Positions 39,916 through 52,616 of a stretch of DNA of 64,000 nt are shown one piece after another. A model generated the notes under the pieces. It saw only the letters and a program-made list of their open reading frames with translations, had not been told where the DNA came from and ran no database searches. This stretch comes from Lonsdalea populi (lineage in GTDB: Bacteria > Pseudomonadota > Gammaproteobacteria > Enterobacterales > Enterobacteriaceae): NCBI RefSeq assembly GCF_015999465.1, contig NZ_CP065534.1, forward strand, positions 3,596,001 through 3,660,000, in the 5' to 3' direction. The translations under genes were made by a program, and so were the position numbers. The stretch's first letter is position 1. Every line of letters starts with the position of its first letter.

Positions 39916-40091
39916 TATCCCTATCAACCTCTGTGAGCAATAATAATTCCAAGTAAAGCAAACAGCTCTCTTTTTGTACGTGATCAGACATAAAGGTGAA
40001 CTTATTCAACGCCTCCACCAGGGCAGAGAAGCTACAACTGGATTGTAGCATTCAGGATCAGTGAATTTCTGGCAGGCCGGGGCTTACCCAT

Positions 40092-40212
40092 GCAAACTAC
40101 CGGCACCGGATGTTAACTAACGGTACAGAATCACGCCGATCTCATCCTGAGAATCATACAAATAAAAAGAAAGCCAACGTTACTTTGGCGGGCCTCAGGC
40201 CCGCTTTTTTTT
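40092..40212 (+). ncRNA. oxyS: OxyS-like peroxide-response small RNA
   Basis: The 3' part reads AAAGCCAACGTTACTTTGG followed by a GCGGGCC/GGCCCGC hairpin (40189-40205) and a run of T. E. coli OxyS has AAAGCCAACGTGAACTTTTG followed by its terminator hairpin at the same place. A second small hairpin (TCTCATCCTGAGA, near 40139-40151) lies upstream, as in OxyS. The position, divergent from oxyR, agrees. The 5' end is a guess from the GGCACC match near 40102; an RNA beginning near the OxyR operator would be about 250 bases. Confidence 0.6.
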
Positions 40213-40339
40213 GTCTACCGATAAGAGTCGCGGAGAAACCGGCGGGAACTGCGTGCTTTTATTGAGAAGGAGCGAGGAGGCATTCCCGTCAGGAGCATGC
40301 CGATAAGAGAGGCGCCGCTGCACTAATACGCGATCGCCA

Positions 40340-41245
<906 letters not shown>

Positions 41246-41274
41246 TCAATTAGCCGTGATCATTGCCACCATTC

Positions 41275-41298
41275 ACACGTCTATACGTTTAGACGTCT
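41275..41298. promoter_or_regulatory. MetJ operator of metF
   Basis: Three tandem 8-base met boxes, ACACGTCT, ATACGTTT and AGACGTCT, against the consensus AGACGTCT; the last is perfect. They lie 39-62 bases before the metF start. Confidence 0.9.
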
Positions 41299-41417
41299 AT
41301 ATAAAAATGGCGGAATCGGTAGCCGTAGTCAACGCCTTCGGTGCTGATGTTTATTCATGCAATGTGAGGAGGATTCATGTTGCTTTTGCGTTGATTTAAC
41401 TCGTTGAATTTAGGCAT

Positions 41418-41446
41418 AAAAAAACCCGAAGCAGAACGCTTCGGGC
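41418..41446 (-). terminator. Intrinsic terminator of metBL
   Basis: CCCGAAGC and GCTTCGGG flank AGAAC, and on the minus strand a long T-run follows. It lies between metL and the metF operator. Confidence 0.9.
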
Positions 41447-41497
41447 GGAGTGGGAACGCGGCGATTTTTCACGATGACTTCGCCAGCATCCTCGCCA

Positions 41498-43933
41498 TCA
41501 GAGGAGTTGAGCCAACCGGTTCAGATCGGATTGGATAGCCCCGGAGGTCACATCACGACCGGCACCCGGACCTCGGATAACCAGCGGGTTGTCACGATAC
41601 CAACGGCTCTCGATAGCGAAGACGTTGTCGCACGGCAGCAACGCGGCCAGAGGATGATCCGGGCGGACGGCCTCGACCCCGACGCGCGCCTTACCGCTGG
41701 CGTCGAAGCGCGCCACATAGCGCAACACCAATCCCATTTCATTGGCTGCTTCCAGCCGTTGTAGCATTTGGTTGTTCAGCGACTCGCCATCCTCGAAGAA
41801 CTGGTCGACGGACCCCTGTTCACAACCTGCGGGAACCAGCGACTCGACACGCACCTGCGACGGCTCGATTTCATGGCCGGCTTCGCGCGCCAGAATCACC
41901 AGTTTACGCATGACGTCCTGACCGGACAGATCGTCGCGCGGGTCCGGCTCGGTCAAACCTTGCTGCCATGCCTGATCCACCAGTTCGGTGAACGGCACCG
42001 TGCCGTCGAACTGCAGGAACAGCCAGGACAGCGTGCCGGAAAAGATCCCGCTGATGGCCAGGATACTGTCCCCGCTTTCACACAGGTCGCGGACCGCATA
42101 GTTCACCGGCAGTCCGGCGCCGACGGTGGCGTTGTATAACCAGTGACCGCCGGTTTTCGCGAACGCATCGCGAATTTGGCGATAATTGTCGCCGCCGGAA
42201 GCGCCCGCCTGTTTATTCGCGCTGATGACGTGAAAACCGTAGCTGGCGAAGTCCAGATAGAGGTCGGCCACCGCGCCGCTGGCGGTCACATCCAACACCA
42301 CCAGGTCATCATAAGGATGATCGCGCATCCACAGGAACAGCTCATCTTCGTCGCGCTCCTGAGCTTCATCATCGAAATACGCCAGCACACGCCCCGCATC
42401 CAAACCGTCGTGATTAAGCAAGCTGCGGCGGCTGTCGACGACACCGGCCAGAACAAATTCAAAACCGGTACGCGCGGAAAGATGAGTCTGCTCGCGAGCG
42501 AACAGCTCCAGCCAGCGGGAACCGATGTTGCCTTTACCGAACAGCACCAGTCCGATGCGTTTCTCCGCACGGAACAGGGAATGATGCAGACCACGCACCA
42601 GATGTTCCGTCGGCCCGACGCGCAGCACCGCCGCCAGGCTGATGCTATCGTCCGATTCACAAACGAATTCGACCGGCTGATCTTTTAGCTGTTGATAGAA
42701 GCGGTGGCTATGAAGCGGGTTGTTGCCGACGCCAGCCCCCACGACCGCCACGACCGCCAAACCCTCGCGCAGTCGAAGCTGAATCGGCAGCGCCGACTGC
42801 GCTAACAGCGACCAGGCGCTGTCGACCACTTCCGAGGTATAGCAAAACTGCAGTAGGTCACGGTCAGGATGAATGCCCGTCGCCAGCGCTTTAATCTGCG
42901 CGCGCTGAAGCAATTGCCCGGCGTCTTGCTGCACACGTTGGAAATCGTGTCCATCTTGCACCGTCACCTCAATCAGACAAACATCATCATGGCTGGTGAC
43001 GATCTTGGCGCCGGTCCCGGAGGCAAGCACGCGTTCTATACGTGTCGACCCCTGTTCAGGTTGATAACTGCACCGCAGCTCAAGATTGATATCGCTGCCG
43101 GACACCGGCTGCAACGTCCGGGTATGCAGAACCGGAGCGGCCAAACGCGCCAGCTCGCTCGCCTCATCCAACCGCAATAACGGCAGCAAACAGGCATCTT
43201 TGACTTTGCGCGGATCCGCGCTGAACACACCGGCAACGTCACTCCAGATCGTCACACGGTCAACGTCCGCCAGCGCGCCAATCTGCGTGGCCGAGTAGTC
43301 GCTACCATTTCTTCCCAGGAGGACCGTTTCACCCGCTTCATTGCGGCTGATAAAACCAGTGATCACCAGACGCTGATTGGCATGCTGTGTGAGCTGCTGC
43401 TGCAACAGCGGCCAGGAGCGTCCTTCGTCAACCTGCGGCAATGCGGAGCGCTCCGCGCAGAGAAACGTGCGCGCATCCAGCCAGGAGGCATCGATGTCTA
43501 ATTGATTGAGTACGGCGGCCATCAGTCGGGCAGACCAGACTTCTCCGTGCCCAACGACTTCGGCGTAAACCGCTTCGGTAATTTTGCCATCCAGCAGTAG
43601 CGCCAAACGCTCAAGGTCATGGATAAATGCAGAAGTCAGCCGCTCTGCTGCGGCCTCCGGCAACAGGCCGGCAATAAGATCGCTTTGATAGCGGCGCAAT
43701 GCCTGCTGCACCTGATGCGCGGAGATACGGTCGGTTTGGCTGAGCTTTAGCCAGCTAATCAGCTGATTGGTGGTCCCACCCGCCGCCGACACGACCATCA
43801 GATCACCGGGACGACTGTATTCAGCCATAATACCGGCGACGCGCTGATAGCATTTCACATCAGCCAAACTGCTGCCGCCAAACTTATGCAACTGCCGACC
43901 TGTGGCGGCACCCGCTATCCCTAAAGCACTCAT
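41498..43933 (-). CDS. metL: Bifunctional aspartokinase II / homoserine dehydrogenase II
   Basis: Fused enzyme that catalyses the first and third steps from aspartate to homoserine for methionine. It has 811 residues (E. coli 810): an N-terminal kinase (HKFGGSSLADVKCYQRVA, about 12-29), a central linker, and a C-terminal dehydrogenase with the NAD loop LFGKGNIGSRWLELF near 465-479 and GIFSGTLSWLF. It begins two bases after the metB stop, so metB and metL form an operon under MetJ. Confidence 0.98.
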   Translation of the reverse strand: MSALGIAGAATGRQLHKFGGSSLADVKCYQRVAGIMAEYSRPGDLMVVSAAGGTTNQLISWLKLSQTDRISAHQVQQALRRYQSDLIAGLLPEAAAERLTSAFIHDLERLALLLDGKITEAVYAEVVGHGEVWSARLMAAVLNQLDIDASWLDARTFLCAERSALPQVDEGRSWPLLQQQLTQHANQRLVITGFISRNEAGETVLLGRNGSDYSATQIGALADVDRVTIWSDVAGVFSADPRKVKDACLLPLLRLDEASELARLAAPVLHTRTLQPVSGSDINLELRCSYQPEQGSTRIERVLASGTGAKIVTSHDDVCLIEVTVQDGHDFQRVQQDAGQLLQRAQIKALATGIHPDRDLLQFCYTSEVVDSAWSLLAQSALPIQLRLREGLAVVAVVGAGVGNNPLHSHRFYQQLKDQPVEFVCESDDSISLAAVLRVGPTEHLVRGLHHSLFRAEKRIGLVLFGKGNIGSRWLELFAREQTHLSARTGFEFVLAGVVDSRRSLLNHDGLDAGRVLAYFDDEAQERDEDELFLWMRDHPYDDLVVLDVTASGAVADLYLDFASYGFHVISANKQAGASGGDNYRQIRDAFAKTGGHWLYNATVGAGLPVNYAVRDLCESGDSILAISGIFSGTLSWLFLQFDGTVPFTELVDQAWQQGLTEPDPRDDLSGQDVMRKLVILAREAGHEIEPSQVRVESLVPAGCEQGSVDQFFEDGESLNNQMLQRLEAANEMGLVLRYVARFDASGKARVGVEAVRPDHPLAALLPCDNVFAIESRWYRDNPLVIRGPGAGRDVTSGAIQSDLNRLAQLL

Positions 43934-43935
43934 CG

Positions 43936-45096
43936 TTACCTCTTTGCGACTGCCTGAAATGCCTGTTTCAAATCGGCGACCAGATCGTCGCCGTCTTCAA
44001 TACCGACGGAAACTCGCAGCAGCATCTCGGAAATCCCTGCCGCCGCACGCGCTTCCGGGGCCATTCCGGCATGAGTCATGGTGGCGGCGTGGGAGATCAG
44101 GCTTTCCACGCCTCCCAACGACTCCGCCAGTGTAAATAGCGCCAGTGAGGACAGGAAACGGCGCAACGTCTCTTCATCGCCGTCCAGTTCAAAGCTCAGC
44201 ATAGCCCCAAAACCCGATTGCTGGCGACGCGCGATGTCATGCCCGGCGTTTTCCGGTAAAGAGGGGTGATACAGTTTTTTCACCAGCGGCTGCTGCTGAA
44301 GGTATTCCACAATTTGTAGCGCGTTTTTCTGCGCCGCTGACATGCGGGGGGCCAACGTTCGCAGGCCGCGCAGCAGCATATAGCTGTCAAACGCCGCGCC
44401 GGTCACGCCGATATTGTTGGCCCACCAGGCCAGTTCGGTCACGAGTTCAGGGTCGCGCGCAATGACCGTCCCCGCGACCACATCCGAGTGACCGTTGAGA
44501 TATTTGGTGCAAGAGTGCACCACCAGGTCGGCGCCCAGGCTCAGCGGATTCTGCAGCGCCGGGCTCAGGAAGGTATTATCCACCACGCTAACCGCGCCCT
44601 CATCACGCGCCGCCTGACAGATCGCGGCGATATCCACTACACGCAGTAGTGGATTGCTGGGGCTTTCAACCAGTACCAAACGCGGTTTTTCCGCCAGCGC
44701 CGCCTTCAGCTCCGCATCATTGCCCTGATCGACGAATTTCACCCGAAACGCGCCACGTTGGCTCAGGCTGTCGAACAGACGGTAGCTGCCGCCGTAGCAG
44801 TCATGAGGAGCCACCAAAAGATCGCCCGGACGCAGGAAAACGGTGCAAACCAGCAAGATCGCCGACATACCGCTGTTGGTCATCACCGCACCCGCCCCGC
44901 CTTCCAGCTCGGCGAGCGCACGTTGCACGACGTCGCGGGTGGGATTACCGCGCCGTGAGTAATCGTGCTCACGAGGCTGATTAAAACCGGCGAAGTTATA
45001 AGTGCTGGAGAGATGAATAGGCGGAACGACGCAACCATACTGCTCGTCGTTATTCAACCCGCTGCGAACTGCGATAGTGGCCTGTTTGCGCGTCAT
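43936..45096 (-). CDS. metB: Cystathionine gamma-synthase
   Basis: PLP enzyme that joins O-succinylhomoserine and cysteine into cystathionine. The ATG at 45096 (MTRKQATIAVRSGLN) gives 386 residues, the E. coli length; the longer frame runs into the operator. The PLP lysine lies in HSCTKYLNGHSD near residue 198, and SRRGNPTRD and FDSYMLLRGLRTL are typical. It is first in metBL and divergent from metJ. Confidence 0.98.
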   Translation of the reverse strand: MTRKQATIAVRSGLNNDEQYGCVVPPIHLSSTYNFAGFNQPREHDYSRRGNPTRDVVQRALAELEGGAGAVMTNSGMSAILLVCTVFLRPGDLLVAPHDCYGGSYRLFDSLSQRGAFRVKFVDQGNDAELKAALAEKPRLVLVESPSNPLLRVVDIAAICQAARDEGAVSVVDNTFLSPALQNPLSLGADLVVHSCTKYLNGHSDVVAGTVIARDPELVTELAWWANNIGVTGAAFDSYMLLRGLRTLAPRMSAAQKNALQIVEYLQQQPLVKKLYHPSLPENAGHDIARRQQSGFGAMLSFELDGDEETLRRFLSSLALFTLAESLGGVESLISHAATMTHAGMAPEARAAAGISEMLLRVSVGIEDGDDLVADLKQAFQAVAKR

Positions 45097-45148
45097 CGAT
45101 GATGATTCCTGACTGGTAGCTGAATGAGGAGGCCCAAGAGTAAACGCA

Positions 45149-45188
45149 GTCAACGTAGACGTCAATACATCTAGACTTCTAAACTTCT
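45149..45188. promoter_or_regulatory. MetJ operator between metB and metJ
   Basis: Tandem 8-base boxes AGACGTCA, ATACATCT, AGACTTCT and AAACTTCT at 45157-45188, with a weaker one just before. This array of at least four boxes is the largest in the window and would control both metBL and metJ. Confidence 0.9.
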
Positions 45189-45283
45189 TTGCGTATAGAT
45201 TGAGCATCCCTATAATAATCGCTAGAATTAAGACAATTTATGACAGTGACTGTCCTCATCACGATAATTTTTTAAGGTATCTC

Positions 45284-45601
45284 ATGGCTAAGTGGAATGG
45301 CGAATACGTAAGCCCATACGCTGAACACGGCAAGAAAAGTGAACAGGTCAAGAAGATCACGGTTTCCATCCCGTTGAAAGTATTGAAAATTTTAACTGAT
45401 GAGCGCACCCGTCGTCAGGTAAACAACCTGCGTCACGCCACCAATAGCGAATTGCTTTGCGAAGCGTTTCTCCATGCGTTTACTGGGCAACCGTTGCCGA
45501 ATGATGAAGACTTGCGTAAAGAGCGCTGCGATGAAATCCCCGAGGCGGCCAAACAGATCATGCGGGAAATGGGTATCAACCCGGATACCTGGGAATACTG
45601 A
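45284..45601 (+). CDS. metJ: Methionine repressor MetJ
   Basis: Ribbon-helix-helix repressor that uses S-adenosylmethionine as corepressor. It has 105 residues starting [20 protein letters not shown], the same length as E. coli. The DNA-contacting strand is [12 protein letters not shown] at about residues 22-33, and the helix [16 protein letters not shown] follows. Its ATG at 45284 has TAAGG upstream; the earlier in-frame start lies in the operator region. Confidence 0.98.
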   Translation: MAKWNGEYVSPYAEHGKKSEQVKKITVSIPLKVLKILTDERTRRQVNNLRHATNSELLCEAFLHAFTGQPLPNDEDLRKERCDEIPEAAKQIMREMGINPDTWEY

Positions 45602-45603
45602 GT

Positions 45604-45653
45604 GATGCCGTAAACGGCATCCAGAAACAACAAAGGCACCCGAGGGTGCCTTT
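45604..45653. terminator. Bidirectional terminator between metJ and rpmE
   Basis: Two hairpins: GATGCCG/CGGCATC at 45604-45621 and GGCACCC/GGGTGCC at 45635-45650 with AAA and TTT flanks. They lie between the convergent metJ and rpmE. Confidence 0.85.
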
Positions 45654-45696
45654 GCTATGCGCGGAAGAAAATCTGCGGCAAAAACCGTGAAGCAAA

Positions 45697-45912
45697 TTAC
45701 TTCTTGCTGCCCGGGATGCTGAAACGCCTGTTGAAGCGATCAACACGACCACCAGTGTCAACAACACGCTGTTTGCCAGTGTAGAACGGGTGGCAAGCGG
45801 AGCATACGTCCAGGTTCAGGTCGTGACCCGCAGTAGAACGGGTTTTGATGATATTACCGCAAGAGCAAGATGCAGTAATTTCGCTGTAATTCGGATGGAT
45901 ACCTTCTTTCAT
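45697..45912 (-). CDS. rpmE: Ribosomal protein L31 (zinc-binding form)
   Basis: Large-subunit protein of 71 residues that bridges to the small subunit. Cysteines at 16, 18, 37 and 40 are the zinc ligands, so this is the zinc-dependent form; a Zur-regulated zinc-free paralogue, if any, is not in this window. It is divergent from priA. Confidence 0.97.
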   Translation of the reverse strand: MKEGIHPNYSEITASCSCGNIIKTRSTAGHDLNLDVCSACHPFYTGKQRVVDTGGRVDRFNRRFSIPGSKK

Positions 45913-46169
45913 GGGAAACCTCTGATTAAGGCCGTGTCGCTATCCAGCCCTATTCCGCCAGACACCACACGAGGTTGAAGTTGAATTCGTTTTATCTTTA
46001 CACACACGGTATAAAGGCGGCGAATCATACAGAAATTAACCAGCCGATGCAATCACCCCCACACAGAACCTGCCGCACCATGTACACTGTTGCCCGGATG
46101 GTTTTCCGCACAATCGTATTGTGCCGCTTTTGACTTGCCATCCTTGCTGTATAAAGAGTTTCCCCTTAG

Positions 46170-48386
<2,217 letters not shown>

Positions 48387-48617
48387 CGCTTTCTTCATAT
48401 TGATTCTTCTAAGATTTTGCGAACCAGCGCGAAAAATACGCGCTTGGCACTGTTCAGCGAACAATAAATCCACAACTATAATGCGTGATTTGTTAATGCC
48501 TGCGCCGCAAGGCGCTATGCTGAACACGGTAAAAATCTAACTGCGGCATAGGGGAGGTCCTGGGTGACAGGAGCCGGAAAGACGCAGCAGCGGAAGCTGG
48601 CGTGAGGAGAATAAGCG

Positions 48618-49658
48618 TTGGAGAATAAAAATACGGCCGCTGTAACCATGAAGAATGTGGCGGACAAGGCGGGCGTCTCGACCGCCACGGTGTCCCGAGC
48701 CCTGATGGATCCGGAAAAGGTCTCCGCCCTGACACGGCAAAAGGTTGAGGATGCGGCCAGGGCCGTGGGCTATTCGCACTACGCGTCCGCCCGCTGCGCC
48801 AGAAGACATGAAACCCGGACGCTGCTGGCGATCGTTCCGGATATCAGCGATCCTTTTTTCAGCGAAGTCATCCGCGGTATCGAAGAGACCGCTGTGGCTC
48901 GGGGTTACCTGATACTGATCGGCGACTGCGCCTACCAGCGGCGGCGAGACACGGGGCTGTCCGATCCCAACGTCACTGCTCAGGTAGATGGTATTTTGCT
49001 GCTCGGATCTGACTTACCGTTCGATACCGGTAAGGCGGCACGCCGCAATCTGCCGCCGATGGTCATGGCGAATGAATTCGTTCCAGAGCTGGAAATACCG
49101 ACGGTGCATATTGACAACCTGACCGCCGCATTCAACGCTGTGCACTATCTTCACGGGCTTGGCCATCAGCGCATCGCCTGTATTGCAGGCCCGGATACTC
49201 TGCCTCTCAGCGAATATCGGCTGCAGGGCTATATCCAGGCATTGCGACGAGGCGGCCTGACGGTGGATAACCAGTATATCGTGCGGGGGGATTTCAGCTA
49301 TGACGCCGGCATTCGCGGATTGGGTGTTTTAATGTCACATCCTGCCCCACCGACCGCGATTTTCTGTCATAGTGATACCATCGCGTTGGGTGCGCTGGCG
49401 CAAGCTCATAAAATGGGTTTGAACGTGCCGCGGGATCTATCGCTAATGGGATTTGATGATATTATCCAGGCCAGCTACTGCTTCCCTCCGCTCTCCACCG
49501 TGGTCCAACCCCGCTACGAAATCGGACGTGAAGCAACGCTGCTGCTGCTTGAACAGATGCAGGGGCATTCCGTAACCCGGGGCTCACGCCTGCTGTCCAG
49601 TAAACTGGTCATTCGAGACAGTACCGCTCCGCCGAATTTTGCGCGTCACCGGCTTTAG
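48618..49658 (+). CDS. cytR: Nucleoside-responsive repressor CytR
   Basis: LacI-family repressor of nucleoside uptake and catabolism genes that acts with CRP and is induced by cytidine. It has 346 residues (E. coli 341). I use the TTG at 48618 because GAGGAG lies nine bases upstream and the family has a short extension before the helix-turn-helix; the first ATG (48648) is nine codons in, directly before the helix-turn-helix. The helix-turn-helix is KNVADKAGVSTATVSRALM, and GDCAYQRR, PTVHIDNLTAAFNAV and RYEIGREATLLLLEQMQG match CytR. Confidence 0.95.
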   Translation: MENKNTAAVTMKNVADKAGVSTATVSRALMDPEKVSALTRQKVEDAARAVGYSHYASARCARRHETRTLLAIVPDISDPFFSEVIRGIEETAVARGYLILIGDCAYQRRRDTGLSDPNVTAQVDGILLLGSDLPFDTGKAARRNLPPMVMANEFVPELEIPTVHIDNLTAAFNAVHYLHGLGHQRIACIAGPDTLPLSEYRLQGYIQALRRGGLTVDNQYIVRGDFSYDAGIRGLGVLMSHPAPPTAIFCHSDTIALGALAQAHKMGLNVPRDLSLMGFDDIIQASYCFPPLSTVVQPRYEIGREATLLLLEQMQGHSVTRGSRLLSSKLVIRDSTAPPNFARHRL

Positions 49659-49738
49659 GGATCACGGTGCTAGTCAAACATTTTAGGGTTCAGTAACATG
49701 ACATCCTGTTACTTTTTTTACTTCGTAGTGAAACGATA

Positions 49739-50551
49739 GTGGCACAAAGAGACTATGTCGGGCGGGGGCGTTCAGGCACACGCCGGAAGAAGACATCCAG
49801 CCGGAAGAAAAAGGGGTCTTCAGGCGCATCCAAAACCATGATTGCGCTTGCGGTCGCCGTATTGGTGACCTTCGCGGGCGGGCTGTATTTCATTGCCCAT
49901 AACAAGCCGCAAGAAATTCCGGTACTCCCTAATCATGTCGGCGGCAAGAGCAATGGGCTTCCGCCAAAACCCGAAGAACGCTGGCGCTACATCAAAGAGC
50001 TGGAAAATCGCCAGATTGGCGTGACGACACCGACGGAACCTTCCGCCGGCGGCGAAGTGCGTTCGGCGGGGGAACTGACCGAAGAACAGCGCCAATTGCT
50101 GGAGCAGATGCAGTCGGACATGCGCCGTCAGCCTACTCAGCTGTCCGAAGTGCCGTATAACGATCAGACTCTGGTACCGCGTTCTCAGGTGTTTATCAAA
50201 CCTCAGACGACGACGCCTGCGTCCGTCGCGCCGCTGACGCAGCGACCGAATCAGAATGTGCCGAAAACTACCGCTCCCGTCACTACGGAAACGGCCAAGG
50301 CCCCGGTGGACAAACCCGAGAAAGCGCCGCGCTGGATGATTCAGTGCGGCTCATTCAAGGCGATGGCTCCAGCAGAATCCATCCGAGCGCAACTGGCATT
50401 CGCAGGCGTGGAAAGCCGTATCACCAGCAGCGGCGGCTGGAATCGCATCATATTGGGCCCCTACGGCAGCCGCGCCACAGCGGACAAGATGATCCAAAAA
50501 CTGAAAAGTATGGGCAACAGCAGCTGCATTCCATTAGCCTCCGGGGGTTGA
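49739..50551 (+). CDS. ftsN: Cell division protein FtsN
   Basis: Bitopic division protein that triggers septal peptidoglycan synthesis. GTG start as in E. coli, MAQRDYVGRGRSGTRRKK. One membrane segment lies at about residues 34-53, followed by the RWRYIKELE segment and the essential periplasmic helices, then a C-terminal SPOR domain (RWMIQCGSFKAM to the end) that binds denuded glycan. The protein has 270 residues against 319 in E. coli; the glutamine-rich linker is shortened. Confidence 0.95.
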   Translation: MAQRDYVGRGRSGTRRKKTSSRKKKGSSGASKTMIALAVAVLVTFAGGLYFIAHNKPQEIPVLPNHVGGKSNGLPPKPEERWRYIKELENRQIGVTTPTEPSAGGEVRSAGELTEEQRQLLEQMQSDMRRQPTQLSEVPYNDQTLVPRSQVFIKPQTTTPASVAPLTQRPNQNVPKTTAPVTTETAKAPVDKPEKAPRWMIQCGSFKAMAPAESIRAQLAFAGVESRITSSGGWNRIILGPYGSRATADKMIQKLKSMGNSSCIPLASGG

Positions 50552-50588
50552 AAACCCCCGTCCCGTCCCCATTTCTAACTTCAACATG

Positions 50589-50613
50589 CCCCGCACTGTG
50601 CGGGGGTCTTTTT
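50589..50613 (+). terminator. Intrinsic terminator after ftsN
   Basis: CCCCGCAC and TGCGGGG pair tightly and are followed by TCTTTTT. It lies between ftsN and hslV, so hslVU has its own promoter or relies on read-through. Confidence 0.88.
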
Positions 50614-50635
50614 ATTCAGTAACGGGGATTAGCTC

Positions 50636-51166
50636 GTGACAACAATCGTAAGCGTTCGCCGCAATGGCCAAGTCGTCATCGGCGGAGATGGTCAGGCCAC
50701 CTTAGGCAACACCGTCATGAAAGGTAACGTGCGGAAGGTACGCCGTCTTTACAACGACCGTGTCATTGCCGGATTTGCGGGCGGCACCGCCGACGCCTTT
50801 ACCCTGTTTGAACTGTTCGAACGTAAATTGGAACTGCACCAGGGTCATCTGGTAAAAGCCGCGGTGGAACTAGCCAAAGACTGGCGTACCGACCGCATGC
50901 TGCGCCGCCTGGAAGCGCTGCTGGCCGTGGCGGATGAAAACGCCTCACTGATCATCACCGGCAACGGCGACGTCGTACAACCGGAAAACGATTTGATCGC
51001 TATCGGCTCCGGTGGTCCCTATGCCCAGTCCGCCGCACGCGCCCTGTTGGAAAATACCGACCTGAGCGCCAAAGAAATCGTCGAGAAATCACTCGGTATC
51101 GCCGGTGATATCTGCATCTATACCAATCAGTTCCACACGATTGAAGAATTAGCCTCCAAGGCGTAA
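50636..51166 (+). CDS. hslV: ATP-dependent protease proteolytic subunit HslV
   Basis: Proteasome-like threonine protease of the HslUV complex. It has 176 residues from a GTG start. The catalytic threonine is residue 2, exposed after removal of the initiator ([20 protein letters not shown]). Conserved [14 protein letters not shown] follows. hslU begins nine bases after its stop; the pair is normally heat-shock induced, but I see no clear sigma-32 site. Confidence 0.98.
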   Translation: MTTIVSVRRNGQVVIGGDGQATLGNTVMKGNVRKVRRLYNDRVIAGFAGGTADAFTLFELFERKLELHQGHLVKAAVELAKDWRTDRMLRRLEALLAVADENASLIITGNGDVVQPENDLIAIGSGGPYAQSAARALLENTDLSAKEIVEKSLGIAGDICIYTNQFHTIEELASKA

Positions 51167-51175
51167 GGATCTACT

Positions 51176-52507
51176 ATGTCTGAAATGACCCCGCGCGAAA
51201 TAGTCAGTGAGCTCGACAGCTACATCATCGGCCAGAACAAGGCGAAACGGGCTGTGGCAATCGCCCTACGCAACCGTTGGCGTCGTATGCAACTGGACGA
51301 AGACCTTCGCCACGAGGTTACGCCAAAAAACATTCTGATGATTGGCCCGACCGGTGTAGGTAAGACCGAGATCGCCCGACGTCTCGCCAAACTAGCCAAC
51401 GCGCCGTTTATTAAGGTGGAGGCGACCAAGTTCACCGAAGTTGGCTACGTCGGTAAAGAAGTGGACTCCATTATCCGCGATCTGACCGATGCCGCACTGA
51501 AGATGGTGCGCCAGCAGTCGCTGGAAAAGAACCGTGTTCGCGCTGAAGAACTGGCGGAAGAGCGTATTCTGGACGCGCTGATCCCTCCGGCCAAAAACAA
51601 CTGGGGACAGTCCGAAGAGAGTCAGGAACCGTCCCCTGCTCGTCAGGCTTTCCGTAAGAAACTACGCGAAGGCCAACTGGACGATAAAGAAATCGAGATC
51701 GAACTGGCCGCCGCGCCGGTAGGCGTTGAAATCATGGCGCCGCCGGGTATGGAAGAGATGACGAATCAGCTGCAGTCCATGTTCCAGAATCTGGCCGGAC
51801 AGAAGCAGAAAACCAGCAAGATCAAAATCAAGGACGCGTTTAAACAGCTGGTGGAAGAAGAAGCCGCCAAGCTGGTGAACCCGGAAGAGCTGAAGCAGCT
51901 CGCCATCGATTCCGTTGAACAGCACGGTATCGTGTTCATCGACGAAATCGACAAAATCTGTAAGCGCGGCGAATCATCCGGCCCGGATGTTTCCCGTGAA
52001 GGGGTGCAGCGCGACCTGCTGCCGCTGGTGGAAGGCTGCACCGTATCCACCAAGCACGGCATGGTGAAAACCGACCACATCCTATTTATCGCCTCCGGCG
52101 CATTCCAGGTCGCCAGCCCATCGGATCTCATTCCTGAACTGCAGGGGCGTCTGCCGATCCGCGTTGAGCTGCAGGCGTTGACCACGGAAGACTTTGAGCG
52201 CATCCTCACCGAGCCGAGCGCGTCCCTGACGCAGCAGTATAAGGCGCTGATGGCGACCGAAGGCGTTGAGGTGGAATTCGCGCCGGACGGCATCCGTCGT
52301 ATCGCGGAAGCGGCGTGGCAGGTCAACGAACGTACCGAGAACATCGGCGCGCGTCGTCTGCACACCGTGCTGGAGCGTCTGATCGAAGAAGTGTCCTACA
52401 ACGCCAGTGAAATGGGCGGTCAGAATGTGACGATTGATGCGGATTACGTAAGCGATCACCTCGATGAATTAGTAGCAGATGAAGATCTGAGCCGATTTAT
52501 CTTATAA
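51176..52507 (+). CDS. hslU: ATPase unfoldase subunit HslU
   Basis: AAA+ ring that unfolds substrates and feeds them to HslV. It has 443 residues like E. coli. Walker A is GPTGVGKT at about residues 58-65, Walker B is [10 protein letters not shown] near 252-261, and the pore motif GYVGKEVD lies near 91. The I-domain (about 110-240) is present. The C-terminal LSRFIL tail inserts into HslV. Strong AAGGA ribosome binding site. Confidence 0.98.
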   Translation: MSEMTPREIVSELDSYIIGQNKAKRAVAIALRNRWRRMQLDEDLRHEVTPKNILMIGPTGVGKTEIARRLAKLANAPFIKVEATKFTEVGYVGKEVDSIIRDLTDAALKMVRQQSLEKNRVRAEELAEERILDALIPPAKNNWGQSEESQEPSPARQAFRKKLREGQLDDKEIEIELAAAPVGVEIMAPPGMEEMTNQLQSMFQNLAGQKQKTSKIKIKDAFKQLVEEEAAKLVNPEELKQLAIDSVEQHGIVFIDEIDKICKRGESSGPDVSREGVQRDLLPLVEGCTVSTKHGMVKTDHILFIASGAFQVASPSDLIPELQGRLPIRVELQALTTEDFERILTEPSASLTQQYKALMATEGVEVEFAPDGIRRIAEAAWQVNERTENIGARRLHTVLERLIEEVSYNASEMGGQNVTIDADYVSDHLDELVADEDLSRFIL

Positions 52508-52538
52508 TCCGTGCCGGCGGATCGTCCTGACAACACAT

Positions 52539-52572
52539 CAAGTGGGAGGCTATCGCCTCCCACTTGCGTTTT
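52539..52572 (+). terminator. Intrinsic terminator of hslVU
   Basis: CAAGTGGGAGGC and GCCTCCCACTTG form a perfect 12-bp stem around TATC, followed by CGTTTTC. Confidence 0.88.
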
Positions 52573-52616
52573 CGGCAACGACGTTAAGCATAAATCTCCC
52601 AGAACTGAAGCGGATC

